Positions 22,015 through 32,540 of a DNA stretch of 64,000 nucleotides are shown piece by piece. Made by a program: the position numbers and the translations under genes. The DNA comes from Allomyces arbusculus (lineage: Eukaryota > Blastocladiomycota > Blastocladiomycetes > Blastocladiales > Blastocladiaceae), in assembly GCA_027604705.1 (NCBI GenBank), contig JADHYV010000007.1:389005-453004 (forward strand), written 5' to 3'. The first letter of the stretch is position 1. Each line of letters begins with the position of its first letter. The notes under the pieces are model-generated. The model was not told where the DNA came from and made no database searches. It worked only from the letters and a program-made list of their open reading frames with translations.

Positions 22015-23706
22015 ATGTCCCTGTCGACGCTCGCCCAGTCGCTCCGGCACCCTTCTGAGCTGGCTGCCCTCGTTCAATTTGCCCTCGCTGATCGTCGCGC
22101 GCGCAAGGCCCAGCGTGCCGAGGACGCGGCGCTGCGCGCGGCCATGGCCGACGGCACGACCACTGACCCGACGCTCGCAGCGCGGTCGACTCGCGCGCGG
22201 TGCTACTACTACCTCGACCGGACGTCGCGGTCGTTTGCCGCCGTGACCCGCGCGCTGCACCCGGAACTGCGCGACGCCGTGTGTATCTTCTACCTGGCGC
22301 TGCGCGCGCTCGACACAATCGAGGACGACATGACGATTGCGCTCGACCGCAAAGTGGAAGTCATGCGCGCGTTCCACGAATCCATGGCCACGCCCGGATG
22401 GACGTTTACTGAGAACGGGCCCGACGAAAAGGACCGCGACTTGCTTGTGAATTACCATGTCGTTGTCGACCAGTACCTGCGGCTAAAGCCAGCGTACCGC
22501 GACGTGATTGCCGATATCACGCGCCGCATGGCCGACGGGATGAGCGATTACTGCATTCGCGCCTACCAGCAAGACCAGGCGATCGCAGAGGCCACGGCTA
22601 ATGCCGCGCCGAGCGACGATGCTGCGACCGCGTCCGGTGCGATCCCGCCGACCGACTCGAGCGTCGACTTGGCGCTCGACGCCAAGAAGGCTGCCGGTTC
22701 GTGTCGTCTTGCTGCGCTGCACCCACGCTCTGTGTCCCATAGCTCACCTCGCGGCAACTCTCAAATAGAGGACCGTGCCGTCCTGCTCTCGGGCAACCGC
22801 GTCCACACGATCGCCGACTACGACCTCTACTGCCACTACGTGGCCGGTGTCGTCGGTCACGGGCTCACGCGCCTGTTTGTCGCGTCGGGCCTCGAATCGA
22901 CCGTTTTGCTTGCTGACGACCTGCGCCTGGCCAACTCGATGGGACTGTTCCTGCAAAAGATCAACATCACGCGCGACTTTTTCGAAGACTACAATGAGAA
23001 CCGCGCATTCTGGCCGAAGGAGATTTGGGGGCACTATGCGCCGACGCTTGGCGGGTTGCTCGACCCCAAGGTGCGCTTTTGGATGTCGTGGATAGTCGGT
23101 TGGCTCGGAGGTTGAAGGCTAATGCCCAGTTTACAGGACAACTACGCCGCCGGCCGCAACGCACTGAACCACATGTGCAGCAACGCGCTCGGCCACGTGC
23201 CCGACGTGCTGGCCTACTTGTCGCTGCTCAACGAGCCGTTGGTCTTCAATTTCTGTGCGATCCCGCAAGTCATGGCAATTGCAACGCTCGCCGAAATCTT
23301 CAACAACGCGCGCGTCTTCCAAGGGAACGTCAAGATCCGCAAGGGCTTGGCCCTGACGCTCATCAACGAAGCCACCGATATCGACGCCGTGCGCAAGATC
23401 ATGGTCCGGTTCACGCGCCAGATTCGCGCCGCGGTTGCGGCCCAGCAGGCTGCATTGGGGAAGGGCGCGCGCCGGAATGGCATGACGCTTGCTGAGGAAA
23501 TGGGCGTGCGCGAGGCGAATGCCGTGCTCGACCATATGGCGCGCATGTGCAAGACGGTCTTGGAGTTGTGTGGTGAAGACGCGCGTGGCGATGAACGTGC
23601 GGTCGCGCGCCGTGCGCGCGCGCTGCGTGGGCCTGCGATCGTGCCGGTCGTTGCGGTGCCGGTGATCGCGTGGTACATCTACAAGCGGTACACGGCGTCG
23701 AGCTGA
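22015..23706 (+). CDS. ERG9: Squalene synthase
   Basis: Three exons, 22015-22696, 22769-23070 and 23137-23706, 517 residues. The enzyme joins two farnesyl diphosphates to presqualene diphosphate and reduces it to squalene, the first committed sterol step, at the ER membrane. Seen: YLALRALDTIEDDM (first Asp-rich motif), ADGMSDY, DYDLYCHYVAGVVG, NSMGLFLQKINITRDFFED (second Asp-rich motif), NALGHVPDVLAYLSLL, and a C-terminal anchor VPVVAVPVIAWYIYKRY. The first intron (GTTCGT...AATAG, 72 nt) is a multiple of three without a stop, so it would read through; I remove it because it interrupts the family alignment. A region of about 35 residues before it, rich in Ala/Asp, is longer than usual. Confidence 0.95.
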
Positions 23707-23894
23707 TTTTGGTTGGATGCTCTCGTTTTTGGTTGACGTCGTTCTGTTTTGGACGTGCGGTTTTGCCCCGTTTTGTGGTCCGTTTGCTGTCTGGATCTGC
23801 TTTCGTTGCGCGCTTGCCTGTCCTCTTCATATATGGCCCACTGTGTTTTTCGATTGGCCGTCTGCATGTCCGGGTAATACCGAGACCAACACAT

Positions 23895-24673
23895 CTATTG
23901 CTCATCGTCATTGAGCAGCGGCCTTGCCTCGTCGCCGCCCAGCCTGGCTTTGACCAAATCGTCCTCCGCCTCGTCCGAGTCCGCTGGGTGGTGATGGTGC
24001 ACCGGCACCGCATCCGGATCTTCGTTGTCCTCTCCGACTTGCTTGTCCTTGGACTCCTCGACTGCAGTCGGATCCTCCTCAGCAATCACCGAGTCTTGCG
24101 CAAACTGAACTGGGTGCTTGCGCAGGTAGCCCCATGGCGGGATTGTCGCCTACGTCGCCAAATCACGCTCAGTATTACACGCATCAATACCTGCCCTGAC
24201 AAACAAGGGTGCGTACCACAGAGGCGACCACGACCGACGCGAAAAACACTTGGAACACGAGCCGGAGTGATTGCAGGTAGATGCCGAGCAGAGTGCCGCC
24301 GACCTGGAACAGCGAGAAATGGTCAGTCCCGGAGTCATGCGAACCGGGCACGTGGCAAGCGGGTGGACACGTACGGCGCCGCCGAGAATTGTCCACTGGA
24401 TAATGTTCTCGGCCGTGCGCTGGCCGACAAAGTCCTGGAATGTGTCGGGGGGGGGGGGGGTGGTCGTGGCCGGGTCAGATCATTGTCACCGTCGTTGAAT
24501 GTCACACAGTCGCTCACGAGAACTGCGAGCGTTCGTTCCCGGCGCGAATAATGTGCCAGTCATGGAATGCTCGGTGTCAAGGGCGAGTTGCAGCTGGAGC
24601 TCATGGACCACGGCGCCAACAGGTCGGTTCCCGAGGTCAATTGGATCCATACGATGGTGCCAAACGACGACAT
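23895..24673 (-). CDS. SPC1: Signal peptidase complex subunit 1
   Basis: Exons on the minus strand: 24673-24653 (tentative), 24434-24375, 24303-24217, 24149-23895; 140 residues. SPC1 is a small two-span ER membrane subunit that modulates signal peptidase. Visible: DFVGQRTAENIIQW (family pattern DFxGQRxAE), first span LGGAVGGTLLGIYLQ, second span VFQVFFASVVVASV, and the following TIPPWGYLRKHPVQF, matching the family's LTVPPWPxYRRHPLxW. The C-terminal 65 residues are very acidic with four His and are not typical. The acceptor before DFVGQ follows a run of 13 C. The first exon (MSSFGTI, donor GTATGG) is chosen because it joins in phase and gives the common fungal IDF start; a different first exon is possible. 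Confidence 0.8.
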
Positions 24674-24926
24674 TGTGCCCTGCCGTTCTGAATGGTCTTG
24701 CAGCGAGTCTGGCGCACGGTCGGGTTGGATGGGCGCGTGGTCTGGTCGAGCAGCACGGCGAGTGGTCGTTGGCCAACCAGTCGCGTGCGGTGGGGTGCGG
24801 TGGAGGAGATCATGCCAGGACTTTCAACTCGTCACTCGGCCTTGATTTTGGACCTTGACCACCCACCGTCGCCGACCAAGTCGCGACCTCAATCCATTGC
24901 TGCAATCACTCCAATCCCGCACACCC

Positions 24927-27452
24927 ATGGACCGCGACAAGTACCAGCGACCCGCAAAGGTATCAGCACTTCGTCAACACCATCACGTCGGCTGTCGGGC
25001 GCGCGAAAACGCCCTACGCACGCAATGCACCGACCTCCACACTGCAACCTCCTGAACCGCTCCTGACCCCCACCTCCCATCAATTGGCGTCTACCAGGTC
25101 AAGAACAAGACGCCGGCCGAGATCCAGATCACGGCCGAGCAAATCCTGCGCGAGGCGACCGACCGTGCTGAGCCCGTGCACACGGTCCCCGCCCAGAAAA
25201 TCACGGATGCCGAGGAACTGCACGAGTACCGGTTCCACAAGCGCAAGACGTTTGAGGATGCGATTCGCCGCAACAAGCACCATATCGCGCACTGGCTCAA
25301 GTATGCCGCGTGGGAGGAGTCGCAGAAGGAGTTTGACCGGCACGTTTCGAAAAACCACTTGGAGTAGAGAGATGAACACGGCAAAATTGACCATGTTGGA
25401 CTCGTACATTTAGCGCGCGGAGCGTGTTTGAGCGCGTGCTCGAAATCGACACGCGCAACCCGGCGATTTGGATCCGGTACGCGGAAATGGAAATGCGGCA
25501 TAAGAACATCAACCTTGCGCGCAACTTGTGGGACCGCGCGTGCACGCAACTGCCGCGCGTCGACCAGTTTTGGTACGGCCCATCTGATCGGACCAGGGAC
25601 GATGGTTTGTTCCACGCTGACGCCCCTCATCGCTGCACCACAGGTACAAGTACGCCTACATGGAAGAAATGCTCGGCGAAATCGCGAAAGCGCGGCAAAT
25701 CTTTGAGCGGTGGATGCAATGGCGGCCGACCGAAGACGCGTGGCAAGCCTACGCGGCATTCGAGACGCGGTACCGCGAATTCGACCGCGCGCGCTTGGTC
25801 TACCGGCGCATGGTCGAGACGCACCCGGACCCGGCCAACTGGATTGCGTGGGCTAAATTCGAGGAATCGCAGCTCGCGATCGCCAGTGCGCGGCAGGTCT
25901 ACGAGGACGCCGTCGCCTACCTGACCGACGAGCACGTAACGGCGGCCCTACTCTCTTCATTCGCGCGGTTCGAGGCGCGGCACAAGGAAGTGGCGCGCGC
26001 GCGCGCCGTCTACCAGTACGCGCTGTCGGTGCTGCCGAAATCGCAAACGACCGAGATCTATCGGCAGTACGCGAATTTCGAAAAGCAGTGCGGCGACCGG
26101 TCGACGATCGAGACGGTCGTGGCGAGTAAGCGCCGGTGGGTTTACGAGGCCGAAATTGCCGCGAACCCGTTCAATTACGACGTCTGGTTCGATTTGATCC
26201 GGCTCGAGGAGGACGCAAACGAGACGGACAAGGCGCGCGAGGCCTACGAGCGCGCGGTCGCGAACGTGCCCCCCGTAGATGGCGGGAAACGCGTCTGGCG
26301 GCGGTACATTTACTTGTGGCTGCAGTATGCCGTGTTTGAGGAGACGAGCGCGAATGACGCGGACCGCGCGCGCGCGGTCTACGAGACGGCATTGCAGCTG
26401 GTCCCGCATAAGCAGTTCACTTTTGCGAAATTGTGGCTCGCGTACGCCAAGTTCTTGATTCGCGCGCCGCGGTTGGATGTGGGGGCTGCGCGCAAAGCGT
26501 TGGGGATGGCGCTCGGCATGTGCCCAAAGCCCAGGCTCTTCAAGGGATATATTGAGCTGGAATTGGCGCTGCGCGAGTTTGATCGTGTGCGGCTGCTTTA
26601 CGAAAAATTTCTCGAGACGGACGCGGCGAATGTCGGCGCGTGGGTCAAGTACGCCGAGTTGGAGAAGATGGTGGGGGATGGCGACCGCGCACGCGCGATT
26701 TTGGAATTGGCGGTCGCGCAGCCTGTGCTCGATATGCCCGAGGTGCTGTGGAAGGCGTACATCGGTTCGTTGTTTCTCGCTCTTGCGGTCTGCCGCGCGA
26801 CGAACCTCGTCCTGATCCCCTCCTGTCACCCCACGTAGACTACGAGACCGAGGAAGAAGAATGGTCCCGCGCGCGCGACCTCTACGAACGTCTCCTGCAA
26901 CGCACGTCGCACGTCAAGGTGTGGATCAGCTACGCCAAGTACGAAATGCAGTGCGAGGAACTCGAGTCCGTCCCCGCACGGGCCGACCGCGCACGCGCCA
27001 TTTTCCAACGCGCGAATGCGGCACTCAAGGACCGCCGCGCGCACGACGAGCGCGTGATCTTGCTCGAGTCGTGGCGCGAGTTTGAGCGCGAGTTTGGCGG
27101 GCGCGACAAGGCCGACGGCGTACAACGCATGTTCCCGCGCGTGATCAAGAAGCGGCGGCGCGTGGAAGAAGGGTCGGACGCGACGGAAGAGTACCTCGAG
27201 TATATCTGGCCCGACGACGAGGCCAGGCAGCCGAGCCTCAAGTTGCTCGCCAAGGCGCAGCAGTGGAAACTCAAGATGCAGCTCGGCGGCGGCGGTGGAG
27301 GTGCATCGACGGCGGCGGCCGGTCCAGCTCCTGCACCGGCGCCGGAGCCGGCCCTGCCAGTACCGGTTTCGGACGCATCCGAGCGTGCGGGTGGCGACCA
27401 GGACGATGTAGCCAGGTCCGAGACGCCGCAGGATGGCGAGGAGAGGAAGTGA
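24927..27452 (+). CDS. CLF1: Crooked-neck-like pre-mRNA splicing factor
   Basis: Five exons: 24927-24959, 25098-25339, 25414-25572, 25644-26764, 26839-27452; 722 residues, normal for the family. Clf1/Crn/Syf3 is a scaffold of the Prp19-associated complex, made of HAT repeats, and is needed for spliceosome activation. It starts [26 protein letters not shown] as in the family, and HAT repeats (W...Y..xE...aR.vyERal) run from about residue 60 to 600. The tail is Gly/Ala/Pro-rich and acidic. The second intron (25340-25413) must start with GC, not GT, to give [14 protein letters not shown]. The gene is divergent from SPC1, 253 bases away. Confidence 0.95.
25340..25413 (+). other. GC-AG intron in CLF1
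   Basis: The conserved join [14 protein letters not shown] needs the donor at CG/GCACGT and the acceptor at TTTAG/C. The donor equals the common local GTACGT with T changed to C. Length is 74 nt, in the usual range, and no GT donor nearby keeps both frame and conserved residues. Confidence 0.75.
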
Positions 27453-27846
27453 GGAACGGTGTGGGTTGGATGGAATGAACCGCCGATTCTAGTTTCGCCT
27501 TGGCTGACCGTAGAGCCCAACGTGCAGTTCACGGGCGAAATTCTCGTACCAAGCGGCCACAGCGAAAGGCGAGAATGCAGCGCGACGGGACGCTGTTTAG
27601 AGGATGGCAAAAACCGGGCATCGAATGGGGCCTTGATAAATATAAACAGCGGGGAAAAAAAAAACAAACCAGAAACAACTGGACCAAAAAGAGCAGACTG
27701 CGCCAAATCGTAGAAGGCCGAAACGGCGGGATGCAGCACAGCACGAGCCAGGTCGCGATGGGCAAAGAGTGCCGACAGCAGGCAGAAGAAGGGAGAGCGA
27801 GCGACATGGGAAGGCGGCCAATTCGAAACAACGGTCAACGCCAGTG
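27453..27846. other. Convergent intergenic region
   Basis: 3' space between CLF1 (plus) and HP1 (minus). It contains an A-rich tract near 27,654-27,664. No gene seen. Confidence 0.6.
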
Positions 27847-29260
27847 TCAGGCGTTCTGTTCCTCAGCTTCGGCGCTCAAGAGCGTGACCTTGGACCACAA
27901 GTAGTCAATGAGCTACAGCGTGCCGATGTCCCGTCCGTCAGTCGTGTGGTCAACTGCAACCACCCTGAAACAAAACGCGCAGTCGCGAGCCGTACCCTTT
28001 GCGGCGCCTTTTTGCGCACCACATTGAACGGGTACGTGGCATACCCGCCCTTGGCCTTCATCTTGAGCACAAACAAGATCTCGTGGTTCGTGTCCTCGCC
28101 CTGAATTGTGCCCTCCACCGACTCGAGCCTGTCATCCCACGTGCGCATGCCTTCGTCGAGATCGATCAACTGCGCGCCCGGCGGCAAAATGATATTACCC
28201 TTATCGTCGGCCATGCACGACGTAGCCGCAGGCGCCTTAGGCTTGGGCTCTTCGGGCGGGGTCTTGTAGACCGGCCGTTGACTGGCCGGCGCGGCAGCGG
28301 GCGTTGCGCGACGCACACGCCTCTTGGCGGCAGGCGCCTTGGGCTCGCCGTCGTCGTCGGACCCACTGTCGTCCGGCACGACCGTTGCTGTGCGCTTCTT
28401 ACTCCTGGAAACGGGCTTGCGCTGGTTGTCCTCGGCGTCGGAGCCGTCGTTGTTGACGAGCACGGCACGAGCCGTGCGCGGCTTCGTCGTCGTGCGCGTC
28501 CTGCCGGCCGTCTTCTTGGCTGGTGGTTCGTCCTCACCCTCGTGGTCGTCGTCGTCGTTGGCCTTGGCCGAGCTACGGGTCGCTGTGCCCTTCTTGGCGC
28601 CTCCCGCGGCGCGCGCCGGCTTGGGCGTGGGCTTCTTGTTGCCGTGCTCGTCGAGGTTGTTGGATTCGAGGTAGGCATCGAGGATCGCGGGCGCGCCGCT
28701 GGGAGCGGGGAGAAAAGGCATCTGGCGTCAGCATGCCGCGCACGGTTCTCGGTTCCACAACGTGCAGTACGTACAGCAGGTTCTCAATCTCCTCCCACGT
28801 GTTTTCGTGGTCGCTGTAGCCCTTCCACTTGACGTGGAATTGCGTGACGCCCTATCCGCCCGTTCCGTCCGCGCACGCCAACGGTCAGTCGCTGTGCCGT
28901 GACTCACTCCCGACCTTGGACGAGCAGGTGCAGCAGACTTACGTCGCAAATGCGATGCGACACAATCTTTTCGACCTCATAGACCTCCTCCTCTGTTTCA
29001 TCGTAACCGTCGTCGTCGTCGTCGTCGTTGGCGGCAATCTCGTCGTCGCCACCCTCGTCTATGCGGCCGTCCTTGTCCTCGGACGCGTCGTCCTTGGCGG
29101 CAGCATCGCCGTTCTTGTCAGACTCGGTCATTTCGACATCGCTGTCGTCGTCGCGCGCAGTAGCGGCAGCGGCGGCGGCCTTCTTGGTGGGTGTGGCCTT
29201 GGCAGAGGACGACGAGGCCGTGGACGACGTGCGCGAGCGCGTCGAGGTGCGGCCGGCCAT
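27847..29260 (-). CDS. HP1-like chromodomain/chromoshadow protein
   Basis: Four exons on the minus strand: 29260-28943, 28851-28775, 28698-27996, 27912-27847; 387 residues. HP1 proteins bind methylated H3K9 and pack heterochromatin. Residues 1-95 are Ser/Ala-rich then very acidic. The chromodomain (~95-145) has YEVEKIVSHRICD, QFHVKWKGY, NTWEEIENLL and ends AILDAYLESNN. A long hinge (~150-285) alternates Lys/Arg-rich and Asp/Glu-rich blocks with Ala/Pro. The chromoshadow domain follows: TWDDRLESVEGT, EILFVLKMKAKGGYATYPFNVV, KAPQRLIDYLWSKV. The aromatic cage positions Tyr, Trp and the last aromatic/acidic position look filled. All joins keep frame. The presence of both domains implies H3K9-methyl heterochromatin in this organism. 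Confidence 0.92.
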
Positions 29261-29674
29261 GGTTGCTGGTCGAGTGGAGAAGCTTGTGCTGGGTGCTTGC
29301 TGGGCAAGCGTGGGCCGCAGTGGTGCCGGTCGTGGTCGCAGTGCTGTGGAAGTTGGTCCGTCGCCGAAGTGGAGCTGCTCGACGAGCGCGACATCGCGGA
29401 CAAGACACGAACAACCGGGCTGCGCCAGGCCGCCCAGCTAGGTTATCAGGTGTCTGCACGTGGGCGCGGTGCGAGACGTGAGACGGCTGTGCGAAAGCAG
29501 AAATTCACGCCAAATTTCGCCATGACGTCGGTCGGCGAGGCCCGGATTGGCGCCAGGTTTTGCGTGGCAAGTTTACCTAGGATTTGCCATGGAAAAGCAG
29601 GTGGCGCAGATGGGCCTGCAGACGAGCAGCCAATCGGCGCGTTCCGGTGCCATTTGGATCGTGATGGGTGTGGC

Positions 29675-29700
29675 AGGTCTGCAGGCTAGCCTGCAGACCT
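29675..29700. repeat. 26-bp perfect palindrome
   Basis: The arm AGGTCTGCAGGCT, 13 bases, is followed directly by its exact reverse complement with no spacer. It contains two CTGCAG cores in the HP1/aconitase promoter region. Confidence 0.9.
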
Positions 29701-29750
29701 CTCTCAGGCCTGCAGATCACCACGCGAAACAAACGCGCTCCTGGCCCGCC

Positions 29751-29757
29751 ATAAATA
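29751..29757 (+). promoter_or_regulatory. TATA-like box of aconitase
   Basis: ATAAATA lies 59-65 bases before the aconitase ATG, in an otherwise GC-rich stretch. Position and composition suit a TATA element; not tested. Confidence 0.35.
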
Positions 29758-29815
29758 CTAGGCCCCGCCCCCGACCCGGCCGCGCCGAGCCCACCTGTCG
29801 GTCGCACCCCACACC

Positions 29816-32540
29816 ATGCTCCGCGCAAACGTCTCGCTCAAGGTATAATTCGAGTTGAACGCACGCAAGAGCGCACGCGTGTGCGCGCCGCCGCGCTGAG
29901 CGCCCGTGATCGCCCCCGGATTCCGGGGCCCACCGCTGCGACTGCCCGTCTCTCCACGGCGCCGCTGTCTCCGCGCGCGCCCGATCGTGATTTGGATCGG
30001 CCCGCGCTGCACGGACAGCGACGCTGTCGGCCGCTCGCCGCCTGTCCGGCCCGGCGCGCGAATCACGGCGCTCCGCACCGCGCGGCGATCCACTCGCTCG
30101 CGGACGACCCGGCACTGACCCTGGCAATCCCCTCTCCTGACTTAGTCGTCCGCACTGCGGTTCGGCGCCGCGCGCACGCTGGCGTCGCAGGCGCAGGTGC
30201 CGCTCTCGAACCTCGAGTCCGACAAGTACATCAACTATGCGCGCATGCAGCAGAACATCGACATTGTCAAGGACCGTCTGCAGCACCCGCTCACGCTCGC
30301 CGAGAAGATTGTCTACGGCCACTTGGACGACGCCAAGAACCAGGACATTGCCCGTGGCTCGTCCTACCTGCGTCTGCGCCCCGACCGTGTCGCGTGCCAG
30401 GATGCGACCGCTCAGGTGCGTTGTTCTTGTTGCGGTGGTGGTCGTGGAGAATTAGTGCGAACAAGAGTGAATCTGACCCTCCCTGCCTTTTCTTATCCGA
30501 CAACCACAGATGGCGCTGCTCCAGTTCATGTCGGCCGGTCTCCCGACCGTGGCCGTCCCGACGACCGTGCACTGCGACCACCTGATCGAGGCGCAAAAGG
30601 GCGGCGACAAGGACTTGCCGCGCGCCGCTGAGATCAACAAGGAGGTCTACGACTTCCTCGCCTCGTGCTCGGCCAAGTACGGCATCGGCTTTTGGAAGCC
30701 CGGCTCGGGGATTATTCACCAGATCATTCTCGAGAACTACGCGTTCCCCGGTGGTCTGATGATCGGTACCGACTCGCACACGCCCAACGCTGGTGGTCTC
30801 GGCATGGTCGCCGTCGGTGTGGGCGGCGCTGACGCCGTCGACGTCATGGCCAACATCCCCTGGGAACTCAAGTGCCCGAAGGTGATTGGTGTCAAGCTCA
30901 CGGGTAAGATGAACGGCTGGACTTCGGCCAAGGACGTGATTCTCAAGGTCGCGGGCATTCTCACCGTCAAGGGCGGCACCGGCGCGATTGTCGAGTACTT
31001 TGGCCCCGGCGTTGACTCGCTGTCGTGCACGGGTATGGCGACGATCTGCAACATGGGCGCCGAAATTGGCGCGACCACGTCGCTGTTCCCCTACAACAAG
31101 CGCATGTCGGACTACCTGGTCGCGACCAACCGCGCGTCGATTGCGCAGGCTGCCGACTCGTTCCGCCACCACTTGACGGCGGATGAGGGCGCCAAGTACG
31201 ACCAGATCATCGAGATCAACCTCGACACGCTCGAGCCGCACATCAACGGTCCCTTCACGCCCGATCTCGCCACGCCCATCTCGCAGCTCAAGACCGCCGC
31301 GACCAAGAACGCGTGGCCGCTCGAAATCAAGTCGGGTCTGATTGGCTCGTGCACCAACTCGTCGTACGAGGACATGTCGCGCTCGGCCGACTTGGCGCAG
31401 CAGGCGCTCGACGCTGGGCTCAAGGCTAAGGCACAGTACTTCATCACGCCTGGTTCGGAGCAGATTCGCGCGACGATTGCGCGCGACGGTCAGATGGAGG
31501 TGCTCACCAAGGCCGGCGGTGTCGTGCTCGCCAACGCGTGCGGGCCCTGCATTGGCCAGTGGGACCGTTCGGACGTCAAGAAGGGCGAGAAGAACACGAT
31601 TGTCACGTCCTACAACCGCAACTTCACGGGCCGCAACGACGGCAACCCCGCCACGCACTGCTTTGTCACGTCGCCCGAGCTCGTCACGGCGCTGTCGTTT
31701 GCCGGGTCGCTCGAGTTCAACCCGCTCACCGACGCGATCAAGACGCCCGACGGCAAGGAGTTCAAGTTCCGCGCGCCCGTTGGCAAGGACCTGCCCCCGA
31801 AGGGTTACGACCCGGGCATGAACACCTACCAGGCGCCGCCCGCTGACCGGTCGGCCGTCCAGGTCGTCGTCGACCCCAAGTCGACGCGTCTGCAGCTGCT
31901 CACGCCCTTCACGCCCTTTGACGGCAAGGACCCGGCCGATATGCCCGTCCTGATCAAGGCCAAGGGCAAGTGCACGACCGACCACATTTCGGCGGCCGGC
32001 CCGTGGCTCAAGTACCGCGGTCACCTCGACAACATCTCGAACAACATGCTGATTGGCGCGATCAACGCCGAGAACGGCGAGGCCAACAACGTGCGTCACC
32101 AGATCACGGGCAAGTTTGACGCTGTCCCGGCGGTCGCGCGCGCCTACAAGGCTGAGGGCATCAAGTGGGTCGTGATCGGCGACGAGAACTACGGCGAGGG
32201 TTCGTCGCGCGAGCACGCGGCGCTCGAGGTGCGCCACCTCGGCGGGTGCGCGGTCATTGTCAAGTCGTTTGCGCGCATTCACGAGACCAACCTCAAGAAG
32301 CAGGGTATGCTCCCGCTCACGTTTGCCAACCCGGCCGACTACGACAAGATCAAGCCCGATGACCGCATCACGATCGAGGGCGTCACGGGCCTGGCCCCGG
32401 GCAAGCAGCTCACGGTGATTGCCAAGCACAAGGACGGGTCGGTCGACAAGATCCCGGTCAACCAGACGTTCAACGAGAACCAGATCTCGTGGTTCAAGGC
32501 TGGGTCGGCGCTCAACGCCATGGCGCAGGCCAACAAGTAA
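29816..32540 (+). CDS. ACO1: Aconitate hydratase, mitochondrial
   Basis: Three exons, 29816-29842, 30146-30415 and 30510-32540, 775 residues (yeast Aco1 is similar). It converts citrate to isocitrate via cis-aconitate in the TCA cycle using a [4Fe-4S] cluster. Cluster cysteines are visible in [11 protein letters not shown] and ACGPCIGQW. Active-site segments include [29 protein letters not shown] and [15 protein letters not shown]. The first exon encodes only MLRANVSLK and, with [14 protein letters not shown] from the second, forms an Arg/Ser/Ala-rich mitochondrial targeting sequence. The first intron is 303 nt, much longer than the second. Codons are strongly biased to C/G, as expected for high expression. 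Confidence 0.98.

Larger units (their letters stand above)
29261..29815. promoter_or_regulatory. Bidirectional promoter region HP1/aconitase
   Basis: 555 bases between two divergent starts. It holds four copies of an octamer: CCTGCAGA at 29615-29622, 29690-29697 and 29709-29716, and the inverted form TCTGCAGG at 29678-29685. There is also a CCAAT at 29630-29634 and a TATA-like ATAAATA at 29751. This clustering, with a perfect palindrome, suggests a transcription-factor site; the factor is unknown. Confidence 0.5.

Noticed and set aside
22697-22768. Reading squalene synthase straight through without the first intron
   Set aside because: The frame stays open, but the 24 residues would break a conserved region and the stretch has proper intron ends and length.
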